64,000 nucleotides of DNA from NCBI RefSeq assembly GCF_001439605.1, contig NZ_LMBX01000005.1:186001-250000 (forward strand). The letters are read 5' to 3'. This DNA is from Cytobacillus praedii (GTDB taxonomy: Bacteria; Bacillota; Bacilli; Bacillales; Cytobacillaceae). Shown here piece by piece: positions 8,992 through 17,116 of this stretch (position 1 is its first letter; each line of letters starts with the position of its first letter). Below the pieces are notes generated by a model. It was not told where the DNA came from. It ran no database searches and saw nothing but the letters and a program-made list of their open reading frames with translations. The position numbers and the translations under genes are program-made.

Positions 8992-9684
8992 ATGGGATTT
9001 TTTTGGTGGGGGGTTTTTCCTTATATTGTCGGTACCATATTAGTCGTTGCTTCCGTTTATCGCTTTGTCATTCGCGGTACGAGCTGGCATGCACCTTCTA
9101 CAGAGATTTTTGAAAAAAAGTGGTTAAGAATCGGTTCATTACTTTTTCATTGGGGAATTCTCTTTGCTTTTATTGGACATGTAATGGGAGTTTTAATACC
9201 GATTGAATTTTACGAGTCAATAGGTGTGACTGATCATTTATACCATATTGGAGCAATTGCAGGCGGCGGTATTGCTGGCCTTATGGTTGTCATTGGTTTG
9301 ATAATTCTGTTAATCCGGAAGTTTTCCAATCCGAGAGTAAAGGTTCATGCTTCCTTTGCTGACTACTTTACAGTTATTTGGCTGATTGTTGTTGCTGGTT
9401 TGGGTACGTATATGACACTTGTTTATAATACGACGGTTGTAGCTTATGAATATCGGGTAACGATAGGACCATGGTTTCGTAGCTTATTCACTCTTCAGCC
9501 CGAGTATGAACTGATGACTGCGGTTCCATTATTGTTCCAATTACATGTGTTATCTTCTTTCATCTTATTTGCAGCCATTCCTTTTACACAGCTGATCCAT
9601 ATGTTTAGTTTTCCTGGCCGTTATCCCGCTCGTGCCCCACAGCAATATCGGGCACGTGACGGATATAAAAACAGCCGCCCATAA
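8992..9684 (+). CDS. narI: nitrate reductase gamma subunit (diheme cytochrome b)
   Basis: A 230-residue membrane subunit with about five hydrophobic helices that oxidises menaquinol and passes electrons to NarH. The four haem b ligands are visible as H53 and H63 (LLFHWGILFAFIGH) and H185 and H203 (LFQLHVLSSF ... LIHMF), with NarI spacing. An AAGGAGG site precedes ATG 8992. It lies 86 nt after narJ, the largest gap inside narGHJI, and is followed by a strong terminator, so it is the last gene of the operon. Confidence 0.96.
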   Translation: MGFFWWGVFPYIVGTILVVASVYRFVIRGTSWHAPSTEIFEKKWLRIGSLLFHWGILFAFIGHVMGVLIPIEFYESIGVTDHLYHIGAIAGGGIAGLMVVIGLIILLIRKFSNPRVKVHASFADYFTVIWLIVVAGLGTYMTLVYNTTVVAYEYRVTIGPWFRSLFTLQPEYELMTAVPLLFQLHVLSSFILFAAIPFTQLIHMFSFPGRYPARAPQQYRARDGYKNSRP

Positions 9685-9726
9685 AAAATAATCACTTTCC
9701 AAATTGGAAAGTGATTATTTTTTATG
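9685..9726. terminator. strong bidirectional terminator after narI
   Basis: A perfect 16-bp stem (AAAATAATCACTTTCC with its complement at 9706-9721) and a 5-nt loop is flanked by A-rich and T-rich arms. It can stop narI transcription and, read from the other side, the convergent narK transcript. Confidence 0.9.
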
Positions 9727-9737
9727 CAATTTATAAG

Positions 9738-9862
9738 TTAGCTAGTGCTTTTAGGTCTTTATCGGGCATGGATTAAGAGTTATCTAGCAACTTAAAAATT
9801 TATCTAGCGGTTCTTACCATTTATCTTGCAACATCTCAGATTTATCAAGCATTGTCATTGTT
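9738..9862. repeat. six degenerate 21-bp repeats, helically phased
   Basis: Variants of TTATCTAGC recur at 9738, 9759, 9780, 9800, 9821 and 9842, giving spacings of 21, 21, 20, 21 and 21 bp (two DNA turns). The inter-core sequence is variable. The array fills the gap between the narI terminator and the convergent narK-type gene, and its last copy covers that gene's stop codon. Function unknown. Confidence 0.65.
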
Positions 9863-11348
9863 TTGTTATATCACTAAACATAGCCACATGCTTTTTGGGA
9901 TGGCCAGAATCGTCTTTAAGTGTACTGATAGTCAGCCATTCAAGATAGATTTCGCCATTTTTTCGTTTGTTCCATATTTCACCTTGCCAATATCCATATT
10001 CATCAATTTCTTTCCACATATTTTTGTAAAATTCCTTATCATGCTTACCAGAATGCAAGATATTTGGTGTTTTTCCTACTGCCTCATCCAATGTAAAGCC
10101 AGTCATTTTTGAAAAAGCTGGATTAACCTGCTGAATCACACCATTTAAATCAGTGACCATAATTCCTTGACCAGTGCTTTCTACAATTTGATTGGCAAGA
10201 GTCAATTTGTCTTGGTAATAAAGCCATACAACGAGAATTGTGCTTGCCAGTGCAAATTCAGACAGGGACATGAACCCAATGGCATAGTGCCCGGTCCAAT
10301 TGTGTAAAATGGTTAGTATGATTGGAGGGAAGAAGCCTCCTAGTCCCCCCATTGCAGATACGATCCCATTGACAATACCAGCTTGCTTTGAAAAATAGAG
10401 AGGGACAAGCTTGAAAATAACTCCATTTCCTATACCAGCACAAATAGCTACTGCTAAGCAGCCAACCGTGTATATGGGAAGGGAAGGTGTAAAGGATAAT
10501 AAAAATCCTGCAAATGTCAGGCCTGAAAAGACAACAACTAATATTAAAAACGAATTAAACTTGTCCCCTAGCCACCCACCAATAGGACGGAGAATGGTTG
10601 CAAGTGCGATAAATCCTGCTGTTCGGAAGCCTGCATCCACTTTCTCTAATCCAAAATGGTTAACAAGAAAGTTAGGAAGGTAAATGGTAAACGCAACAAA
10701 TGATCCAAATGTAATGAAATAAAATAGGCTAAGCAGCCAAAGCTTTGGATTTTTATATACACTTTTAAATTGCTGCGAAAAAATAGCGTGTACTTTTTTC
10801 TCTTTGCGGTCGCCAAGAGTAAAGTTTAATAGTGCGACTAAAATTAATAAGATGATATAAAATTGAATTGTTAATCTCCATCCAAATGAGTCAGCAAGAA
10901 CGGGTGCTAAAAATGATGTTAGCGCGGTCCCAATATTACCTGCCCCATAAATACCATTAACGAAGCCGTGCTTTTCCTTTGGATAATATTTAGGAAGAGA
11001 TGTAACCCCGACGGAGAAAACGGCTCCTCCAATCCCTACGAGTAAACCGCCAAGAATCAACATGAAAAATGAATTTGCTAAGCTAATTATAATGATGGGC
11101 AAAATAAGAATGATAAAGCTAATCGTAAAGATTATTCTAGCGCCATATCTGTTCGTCCAGAATCCAATGGGTATTCGCAGGAGTGATCCTAGAATAACAG
11201 GTGTTGCTGTTACTAGGGTCATTTGGTTGGCTGTGAGTGTAATATCTGCAGAAATGTAAGGCATTAAAGAAGAGAGTATGACCCAGACCATAAAGCCAAG
11301 AACAAGGCTGGATGTTTGTAAGGTTAACTGGAAATTTCCTTTCTGCAT
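9855..11348 (-). CDS. narK: NarK-type nitrate/nitrite transporter with C-terminal PAS domain
   Basis: A 497-residue fusion. Residues 1 to about 380 are a 12-helix major facilitator of the nitrate/nitrite porter family, with the glycine-rich signatures GAGNIGTALTSFLAP and GIGNGVIFKLVPLYF. Residues from about 382 on form one complete PAS/PAC domain (GIMVTDLNGVIQQVNPAF ... SDITKQ) with no kinase or GGDEF output. Such a PAS could sense redox state, nitrate or gas and tune transport. ATG 11348 is chosen for its AAAGGAG site; the open frame extends upstream without a better start. It is convergent with narGHJI, supplying or removing nitrate and nitrite. Confidence 0.9.
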   Translation of the reverse strand: MQKGNFQLTLQTSSLVLGFMVWVILSSLMPYISADITLTANQMTLVTATPVILGSLLRIPIGFWTNRYGARIIFTISFIILILPIIIISLANSFFMLILGGLLVGIGGAVFSVGVTSLPKYYPKEKHGFVNGIYGAGNIGTALTSFLAPVLADSFGWRLTIQFYIILLILVALLNFTLGDRKEKKVHAIFSQQFKSVYKNPKLWLLSLFYFITFGSFVAFTIYLPNFLVNHFGLEKVDAGFRTAGFIALATILRPIGGWLGDKFNSFLILVVVFSGLTFAGFLLSFTPSLPIYTVGCLAVAICAGIGNGVIFKLVPLYFSKQAGIVNGIVSAMGGLGGFFPPIILTILHNWTGHYAIGFMSLSEFALASTILVVWLYYQDKLTLANQIVESTGQGIMVTDLNGVIQQVNPAFSKMTGFTLDEAVGKTPNILHSGKHDKEFYKNMWKEIDEYGYWQGEIWNKRKNGEIYLEWLTISTLKDDSGHPKKHVAMFSDITKQ

Positions 11349-11372
11349 GATAAGCTCCTTTCTATTCAATCC

Positions 11373-11412
11373 TATAAGTAGTTTGCGTTTATGTACGCTT
11401 TTCATACTTATA
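11373..11412. promoter_or_regulatory. nested palindrome in front of narK
   Basis: TATAAGTA (11373-11380) and TACTTATA (11405-11412) form an outer dyad, and GCGT/ACGC (11385-11388 and 11395-11398) an inner one, all within 65 bp upstream of the narK-type start. It could be an operator or a 5' UTR hairpin. No -10/-35 pair could be assigned with confidence. Confidence 0.35.
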
Positions 11413-11440
11413 ACCGTTTTTCGCATCCAATACACATAAA

Positions 11441-11474
11441 ATAAAAAAAGCTTACCCCGTCTTACGGAATAAGC
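11441..11474 (-). terminator. terminator of cwlJ
   Basis: On the minus strand, GCTTATTCCG and CGGGGTAAGC pair (8 of 10, with a 5-nt loop) and are followed by a run of Ts, just past the cwlJ stop. Confidence 0.7.
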
Positions 11475-11481
11475 AAAGATA

Positions 11482-11910
11482 TTAAAACGTATTATAGACA
11501 TTTTCACATTCAACTGCTAATGGCTCGTAGAAACAATGCAGTTTAAATCGATCAACGAATGGCTGGTTGTACCAAGTGGGTGGACATTCCCCTGGAGGAC
11601 GGAAATACCATAAAGAATATTTTGCAGGCCATGGTCTTTCTCCACGTACCGCCCGCCGTGCCAACCGTCTTTCACTTTCACGTGCTCTTTGATAGAAATA
11701 TCCTTTTTGTACAGCTTCAAAGGCATGCGGCTGATAGACCATATCTGGGATCGTCCTTAATCCTTTAAAATCCGAACAATTTGCTCGAATTCTATTAATG
11801 CCAACAGCACCGACAAGCATCATTCCTTGGACTCCTTCGCCTTCGGCCTCAGCACGAAGCAATCTTGCCAATAAATCAATATCAGCTTCTTTATGAGCTA
11901 CCACTGCCAT
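11482..11910 (-). CDS. cwlJ: cell wall hydrolase CwlJ, spore germination
   Basis: A 142-residue hydrolase_2 (SleB/CwlJ) family protein, the same length as B. subtilis CwlJ and nearly collinear with it from MAVV to ENVYNTF. CwlJ sits in the spore coat and degrades muramic-lactam cortex during calcium-dipicolinate-triggered germination. The RAEAEGEG segment (19-26) carries the Glu expected to be catalytic; KYSLWYFRP and QPFVDRFK are family blocks. No signal peptide, as in CwlJ and unlike SleB. A GGTGGTGA site precedes the ATG. Its GerQ partner is not in the window. Its presence shows a spore former. Confidence 0.96.
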   Translation of the reverse strand: MAVVAHKEADIDLLARLLRAEAEGEGVQGMMLVGAVGINRIRANCSDFKGLRTIPDMVYQPHAFEAVQKGYFYQRARESERRLARRAVRGERPWPAKYSLWYFRPPGECPPTWYNQPFVDRFKLHCFYEPLAVECENVYNTF

Positions 11911-12103
11911 AAAATCACCACCAATGATGTTATACAGTTAGCATATTGTTTAGAATTCAAAATGATGTTTGTCTAATGAAAATACGTGTTTAGGTGAGAT
12001 CGATTGCTGCAAACTAGCCGTAGCATTAGAAAAGGTGACCAGTTTATCAAAAACATAGGGAATCATCGTCAATAATGGCTCAAATTAAAATATATACGGG
12101 TAA

Positions 12104-12550
12104 TTAATTTTTCAAAATAGAAACTTCCAATTCAATTTCCACATTCCCTTTTAAAGCACGTGAAATCATACATGAAGTTTCAGCTTTTTTCGCAAGTTTC
12201 AATGCAAGGTCGGAATCCTCATCTGTTGCATTTGTATTAAGAACAATGACTGGCCGGTGAATGATTTTTTTATAGGTAATAATCCCTTTAGTCACATCGA
12301 CAATACCCACCGAATCCATCCTTAAATCGGCTTTTTCCAGTTTACTCCGCTCCATCATCGCAGCTAACGTAATGATGTAACATGTTGCAGCGGCACCAAG
12401 CAACATTTCATCTGGATTGGTTCCTACTCCTGGTCCATCCATGTCAGGTGGGATGGAAACCTTTGTTTGTAATTGTCCTGTTTCAATATGACCAACATCA
12501 TTGCGCAAGCCCGGCCAATGAGCTTGTAAATGAAATTGATGTTCTGCCAT
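12104..12550 (-). CDS. OsmC/Ohr-family peroxide reductase
   Basis: A 148-residue OsmC-family protein. The two redox cysteines of the family are present: C57 in AAATCYIITLAA and C127 in AETSCMISRAL. These enzymes reduce organic hydroperoxides by a dithiol mechanism as intertwined dimers in the cytoplasm. The PDEMLLGA block before the first Cys is characteristic. The start has a strong AAAGGAGGAATT site. It is a monocistronic gene between cwlJ and exoA, with no regulator next to it, so it resembles the SACP/OsmC-like branch more than OhrR-controlled Ohr. The 193 nt between this gene and cwlJ hold nothing I can name. Confidence 0.85.
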   Translation of the reverse strand: MAEHQFHLQAHWPGLRNDVGHIETGQLQTKVSIPPDMDGPGVGTNPDEMLLGAAATCYIITLAAMMERSKLEKADLRMDSVGIVDVTKGIITYKKIIHRPVIVLNTNATDEDSDLALKLAKKAETSCMISRALKGNVEIELEVSILKN

Positions 12551-12705
12551 GTCAATTCCTCCTTTTCTTTTAACTATAAACGATGTTTGAAAAAAATTCT
12601 CGCATTTTACTGCTGAATTTCATGCAGCTTTCAATTGTATGCATGAAAGTGAAATCCATGTTAATCTAGTATTTTAATAGATTATTTATAAGGAGTAATT
12701 CAACA

Positions 12706-13461
12706 ATGAAATTTGTTTCTTGGAATGTTAATGGACTTAGAGCCTGTGTGAAGAAGGGCTTTTTAGATTATTTTAATGAAGTTGATGCAGATATTTTCTG
12801 TATACAAGAGTCGAAACTGCAAGAAGGACAGATTGATTTGAATTTAGAAGGGTATCATCAATTTTGGAATTATGCTTTAAAAAAAGGGTATTCAGGAACG
12901 GCTGTTTTTACGAAGAAAAAACCAATTTCTGTTAAGTATGGAGTAGGGGAAAATGAGAGTGAAAATGAAGGCAGAATTATTACGCTTGAGTTTGAAGATT
13001 TTTACCTAGTTAATGTGTATACACCGAATTCGCAGAGGGATCTAGCACGACTCTCTTATCGATTGGAATGGGAAGAAGAGCTTCGAACATATCTTCAAGA
13101 GCTTGATCAATTAAAACCAGTTGTATATTGCGGGGATTTAAATGTCGCTCATAATGAAATAGATTTAAAAAATGCAAAATCTAATCATGGTAATTCTGGA
13201 TTTACAACAGAAGAACGGGGGAAAATGACGACACTACTGAATTCTGGTTTTGTTGATTCTTTCAGATATGTTTATCCTGATGCTGAAGGTGCTTATACTT
13301 GGTGGTCCTATATGATGAAAGTAAGAGAAAGGAATATTGGCTGGCGGATTGATTATTTCATCGTTTCAGAACGATTAAAGAATTCGATACATGCGGCTGA
13401 AATTCACAGTGAAGTCATGGGGAGCGATCACTGCCCAGTTGTACTGGAAATGGATATTTAG
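12706..13461 (+). CDS. exoA: exodeoxyribonuclease III / AP endonuclease
   Basis: A 251-residue metal-dependent nuclease of the exonuclease III family, very close in length and motifs to B. subtilis ExoA, which repairs abasic sites with 3'-phosphatase and exonuclease activity. Catalytic blocks visible in order: SWNVNGLRA (N7), IQESKLQ (E for metal), NVYTPNSQ, CGDLNVAH (D/N), RIDYFIVS and GSDHCPV (D-H). An AAGGAG site precedes ATG 12706. It is monocistronic with its own terminator; the downstream operon is convergent. Confidence 0.95.
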   Translation: MKFVSWNVNGLRACVKKGFLDYFNEVDADIFCIQESKLQEGQIDLNLEGYHQFWNYALKKGYSGTAVFTKKKPISVKYGVGENESENEGRIITLEFEDFYLVNVYTPNSQRDLARLSYRLEWEEELRTYLQELDQLKPVVYCGDLNVAHNEIDLKNAKSNHGNSGFTTEERGKMTTLLNSGFVDSFRYVYPDAEGAYTWWSYMMKVRERNIGWRIDYFIVSERLKNSIHAAEIHSEVMGSDHCPVVLEMDI

Positions 13462-13481
13462 GAGTTCGCAGTAAGCAAAAA

Positions 13482-13515
13482 GAAAAGACATCATAGGATG
13501 CCTTTTCTTTTTTTG
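13482..13515. terminator. bidirectional terminator between exoA and the ABC operon
   Basis: GAAAAGACATC (13482-13492) pairs 10 of 11 with GATGCCTTTTC (13497-13507) and is followed by seven Ts. The A-rich left arm lets it act for the convergent operon as well. Confidence 0.85.
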
Positions 13516-13521
13516 TTTAAT

Positions 13522-14232
13522 TTAAATACTAAAATTTAGTTTTGTGCATCTTTCAAGTGGACCGTTTCTCATTATGAAATAGGATAGGACAATCAGAAGA
13601 CAAGAGATACCAGCTAGAATATGAACAAAAGCAAGATGCTCGTTATTAACGAATTCAATGAATGGGATAATGTCCCCTAAAGCTATATAGGAGATGGCAA
13701 GGACGAGAATCAATGTTGCACCGACCATTGTTCGTACTGTACCAAAGTAGAACCAGAAGCTGCTAACAAATAATCCGATGCCGAAAAGAATGAGCCCCCA
13801 TAATAAATCAATCCAAGGATAGAGTAGGGGACTAGCTCCTTTAACTAAATCACCCATATGAATTAATGAAGTCGAAATAATCCCCTGATTAGATAAATAA
13901 TCAGTAAGGTAATAGAAAAAATTTAAGATGAATGTGGTCATTAGTAGAAATAATCCAATGTTAGCAATGGTGCTGAGTAAAAACTGTTTTCTTGTACCGC
14001 CTAAAGAAAGTGTGTATTTATATGCTTTTGTATAAGCTAAGAAAGGGTAGTATATATACAAGCTATAGTAAGGTCCAAAGCTTGCGCCAATTGTAAACGT
14101 ATCGTGGGATGACAATATCTTGCCTATAATAAGATAGACAATGGATAGGACCAAGGTGGCCCCAGTCAAAATATAAAATTGGATACGCAAATCTTCGAAA
14201 ATGACACGAAATGGTCCATTAAATGTATTCAT
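13522..14232 (-). CDS. ABC exporter permease subunit
   Basis: A 236-residue integral membrane protein with about six hydrophobic segments (for example FYILTGATLVLSIVYLIIGKI and GLILFGIGLFVSSFWFYFG). It is the last gene of a GntR regulator / ATPase / permease operon, and its ATG overlaps the ATPase stop by one nucleotide. This arrangement is typical of small Bacillus ABC-2-like exporters of the YtrB or YhcG type, often linked to cell-wall-active compounds. Substrate unknown. Only one permease gene is present, so the transporter is probably a homodimer of this subunit. Confidence 0.8.
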   Translation of the reverse strand: MNTFNGPFRVIFEDLRIQFYILTGATLVLSIVYLIIGKILSSHDTFTIGASFGPYYSLYIYYPFLAYTKAYKYTLSLGGTRKQFLLSTIANIGLFLLMTTFILNFFYYLTDYLSNQGIISTSLIHMGDLVKGASPLLYPWIDLLWGLILFGIGLFVSSFWFYFGTVRTMVGATLILVLAISYIALGDIIPFIEFVNNEHLAFVHILAGISCLLIVLSYFIMRNGPLERCTKLNFSI

Positions 14233-15107
14233 TAACGTTTTGCCTCCTTATTCCTCTTTGTAATATTAACAAGATAGTCTTGTAGAGGTGCCTTCTCAAT
14301 ATTGATATTCAATTGGGCTGCCCTTGAAATCCATTCATTATTATACGGTTCATCTAACATGATGCTCATCTGATTGCCTAATTTGCGCTGATCTAAGATT
14401 CTGCTTCGAGCAGTCAGAGGTTCGATTGAAGATGCATCACCAGTTAATATGATTCCAAGCAACTTCATCTTTTCTGTCTCATCATATAGGGTAATCGTTT
14501 GCTTATCGACAATAGCAATTTTTTCACAAATCGGTTCAATTTCATCAATATGGTGGGACGATAAAATAAATAAACGCGGATGTTCTTCATGCGTATCAAG
14601 CAGGGCATCGTAAAAAACCTTTCTCATATATGCATCGAGGCCATTTGTTGGTTCATCCATAATCGTAATGGGTGATTTACATGCTAATCCAATCACCATC
14701 GTTGTCATTGTCTGCATCCCTTTGGAAAAGCTTTTTATTTTTTTCCTTCTTGGCAATTCGAACCTTTCAACGAGCTCTTCTGCTAAATCTTGATCCCAGT
14801 TCTCATTAAAATACGAAGCGAACCGAAGTGCATCGTTCACGTTCCAAAACTCAGAAAAGGGGTGATTTTCTTGCAAATAACTAATATATTTCATGCCGTC
14901 GCTATTATTATAAGGTGAAAGATTTTTTATGAGTATTTGGCCTGTATCAGGCTTTTCTTGTCCGGAAAGCAATTTCATTAACGTTGTTTTCCCTGCACCA
15001 TTTCTGCCCCATAAGCCGACAATGATTGGTTCTTCCTCAAGTAAATTGACATCTTTCAGTGCGATTGTTTGGCCATATGAAAACGATAAGTCTTTTATAT
15101 TAATCAT
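14232..15107 (-). CDS. ABC transporter ATP-binding protein
   Basis: A 291-residue ABC ATPase with Walker A GRNGAGKTT (34-42), a degenerate signature SFSKGMQTM, Walker B ITIMDEPTNGLD and a switch His in LSSHHID. The region after about residue 215 is the accessory C-terminal domain seen in YtrB/CcmA-type exporters. The strong AAGGAGGATACC site sits inside the end of the upstream regulator gene, which it overlaps by 8 nt, indicating coupled translation. It energises the permease encoded next. Confidence 0.88.
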   Translation of the reverse strand: MINIKDLSFSYGQTIALKDVNLLEEEPIIVGLWGRNGAGKTTLMKLLSGQEKPDTGQILIKNLSPYNNSDGMKYISYLQENHPFSEFWNVNDALRFASYFNENWDQDLAEELVERFELPRRKKIKSFSKGMQTMTTMVIGLACKSPITIMDEPTNGLDAYMRKVFYDALLDTHEEHPRLFILSSHHIDEIEPICEKIAIVDKQTITLYDETEKMKLLGIILTGDASSIEPLTARSRILDQRKLGNQMSIMLDEPYNNEWISRAAQLNINIEKAPLQDYLVNITKRNKEAKR

Positions 15108-15468
15108 TGGTATCCTCCTTTATAAAATGAATAATCTCCTCTTCCGTTAAATGAATCCGCTTTGCTTCATCTAACATGGGCTGAACAAACTGCTTATAAA
15201 AATCCTGTTTACGCTTTGCAAGCAACGTCTTTTTGGCTCCATCTGCGACAAACATTCCAACACCCCTTTGCTTGAATACAAGGCCAGCATCAACTAGAAT
15301 TGCTAAACCTTTTTGTGCAGTTGCTCGATTGATCTGATAGAACTTTGAAAGCTCAGTTGTAGAAACAATTTGATCTCCTTCATTTAACTGTCCATCAACG
15401 ATATCATCAGCAATCATATCCGCAATTTGCTGAAAAATTGGTTTTGAATCATCAAAAGTAGATTTCAC
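15100..15468 (-). CDS. GntR-family regulator of the ABC operon
   Basis: A 122-residue short GntR protein of the YtrA/YhcF group: winged helix at residues 8-75 (PIFQQIADMIADDIVDGQL, then STTELSKFYQINRATAQKGL) and a helical tail that makes the dimer instead of a ligand domain. Such proteins repress their own ABC exporter operon until antibiotic or stress signals relieve them. The start is GTG 15468 with AAGGAGA upstream. A perfect 9-bp inverted repeat lies about 35-55 bp upstream and is the likely operator. Autoregulation is inference. Confidence 0.87.
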   Translation of the reverse strand: MKSTFDDSKPIFQQIADMIADDIVDGQLNEGDQIVSTTELSKFYQINRATAQKGLAILVDAGLVFKQRGVGMFVADGAKKTLLAKRKQDFYKQFVQPMLDEAKRIHLTEEEIIHFIKEDTND

Positions 15469-15501
15469 ATTTCTCTCCTTCTTTTCAAATGTTGTTGGTT
15501 A

Positions 15502-15523
15502 GTTGATTACTTGTGTAATCAAC
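15502..15523. promoter_or_regulatory. palindromic operator of the GntR/ABC operon
   Basis: GTTGATTAC and GTAATCAAC form a perfect 9-bp inverted repeat around TTGT, in the promoter region of the GntR gene. The symmetry and spacing suit a GntR dimer. Confidence 0.7.
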
Positions 15524-15704
15524 TATAACATAACTGGAGTATTTTGGTAAGCCCTTTTTTATTTAAATGTAAATTTTTGTGATTTAAATAAATTGAGTAG
15601 AAGGAATATTCATTAGTATGGAATGAACGGATGGAAGGATTTAAAGAGTTTCTGTTGAATATGAAATGAAATTATCCTAAATATTTTTTGAGGGGGGTTT
15701 ACAA

Positions 15705-16298
15705 ATGGTTATTGATACGGATGTAATCTTACATGGGAATACAATAAGCCTTATTCCATTGGAAATAGTTCATAATGAAGAATTATTTGAAGCTTTAAAA
15801 AATCCTGAGGTTTGGAAATATACCTGGAGGGAAGTTCATTCAATCGAGGATATGAATGAAATCATTTCTACAGCTATTCATAATAAAAAAGAAGGAACCC
15901 AGATCCCTTTTATAATTAAAAGTAAAGCAACAGGAAAAATAGTAGGTTCTACACGAATTGGAGATATAGACATAGTAAATCGAAATGTTGAAATCGGCTG
16001 GACTTGGATTACGCCTGAGTTGTGGAGGTCACCGGTAAATACGGAAAGTAAATTACTCATGCTGCAATATTGTTTTGAAGTATTAAAGGTTTATCGTGTC
16101 CAGTTTTCTGTTAGCGGTCTAAATATACGCTCCCAGAAAGCAATTGAACGATTAGGTGCCATTAAAGAAGGAACATTTCGTAAACATAGAGTAAAAAAAG
16201 ACGGGACCATCCATGACAATGTTTATTACAGCATCCTAGATACTGAGTGGGATAAAGTGAAAGATCATTTGATATTTCTTTTAGAAAAAAAATATTAG
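15705..16298 (+). CDS. GNAT acetyltransferase, RimJ/RimL type
   Basis: A 197-residue single-domain N-acetyltransferase. The family pattern runs from the N-terminal SLIPLEIVHNEELFEALKNP through KIVGSTRIGDID, VEIGWTWITPELW and the late RSQKAIERLGAIKEGTFRKH, where the conserved Asn-less R-S-Q-K-A-I-E-R-L-G segment contacts the acyl donor. RimJ/RimL-type GNATs acetylate protein N-termini or small amines; the substrate here is unknown. A GAGGGGGG site precedes ATG 15705. It is monocistronic, with no recognisable partner. Confidence 0.85.
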   Translation: MVIDTDVILHGNTISLIPLEIVHNEELFEALKNPEVWKYTWREVHSIEDMNEIISTAIHNKKEGTQIPFIIKSKATGKIVGSTRIGDIDIVNRNVEIGWTWITPELWRSPVNTESKLLMLQYCFEVLKVYRVQFSVSGLNIRSQKAIERLGAIKEGTFRKHRVKKDGTIHDNVYYSILDTEWDKVKDHLIFLLEKKY

Positions 16299-17116
16299 TT
16301 TTTTAATAATATTGTAAAAGTAGCATACAATCAGCTTTATACGATTATGACACGTGAACAATGATACATTTATTTAGTGGCGATTGTTGTAGCAGCTGAT
16401 ATTAGTCCAGAGATGGTCGAAGTAACAAAACGATGGATGAAGGAGTCTTATGTTTAAAAATTTGAACACAAGCACCCCTTAGAAGATAGTTCCTTAGGTT
16501 TTATCGTCAGTTCGCTTGTCCTTTATTATGTTTAGGATTGGGACAAGGTTTTATGTCTCTAAAAATAATGAATATGTTGTTACTAAATGAATAATGGATA
16601 AATGGAAAAGACATGGGGAATGGGCAGATGTTCCAGTTTATAGGCGGTCACTTTAATCTCGAAATGAAGAAAGGAACTTTAAATAACATCTTTGAGCAAT
16701 AGATCGTTTTGAATGATGAGCAAGTCACTCGTTGCTAACTTAAAAAATAAGACAGAAGGGTGTTAATAAGCCATCTGTCTTATTTCTTCGTAATGACAAT
16801 AATTTTCAGAATTATCATTGTATTAACGTTGGAAATGTGTTAGATTTTTATAAATGAAGTAACAACTTCATGTTGTTTGGTAATAAAGTACAAACTTCTC
16901 TTTTGAGATAGAATGATAAAATAAGGAAGAAATCATTCAAAGTGACTTCATTTGGCTGATATAGTTCCTGCAAAGGACTGGTACGTATTTAATGGATCAC
17001 TTAAGTGATTTCGAGGCAATTGGCAATATAGGGTATAGAAGTGTTTTGAAAAAAGAAGGAATACTATGAAAAAACTAGATGGAGATCACTTTTCAGATAG
17101 ATAGGAGGAAGCTAGA
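16299..17116. other. 818-nt gap with gene debris and a terminator
   Basis: No intact gene is visible. A short protein-like stretch reads to a stop at about 16377-16457 (VAIVVAADISPEMVEVTKRW ...), and pieces at 16540-16700 look like decayed coding sequence that I cannot assign. A good hairpin terminator at 16746-16787 still follows this debris. A 12-codon ORF at 17066-17104 overlaps the ribosome binding site of the next gene and may be accidental. Confidence 0.4.
16746..16787 (+). terminator. terminator after decayed region
   Basis: AATAAGACAGAAGG (16746-16759) pairs 13 of 14 with CCATCTGTCTTATT (16771-16784), followed by a short T-rich tail. No intact gene ends at it. Confidence 0.75.

Noticed and set aside
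17066-17104. 12-codon leader peptide before the M20 gene
   Set aside because: It has a weak start signal, no codon bias for an amino acid and no attenuator hairpin after it.
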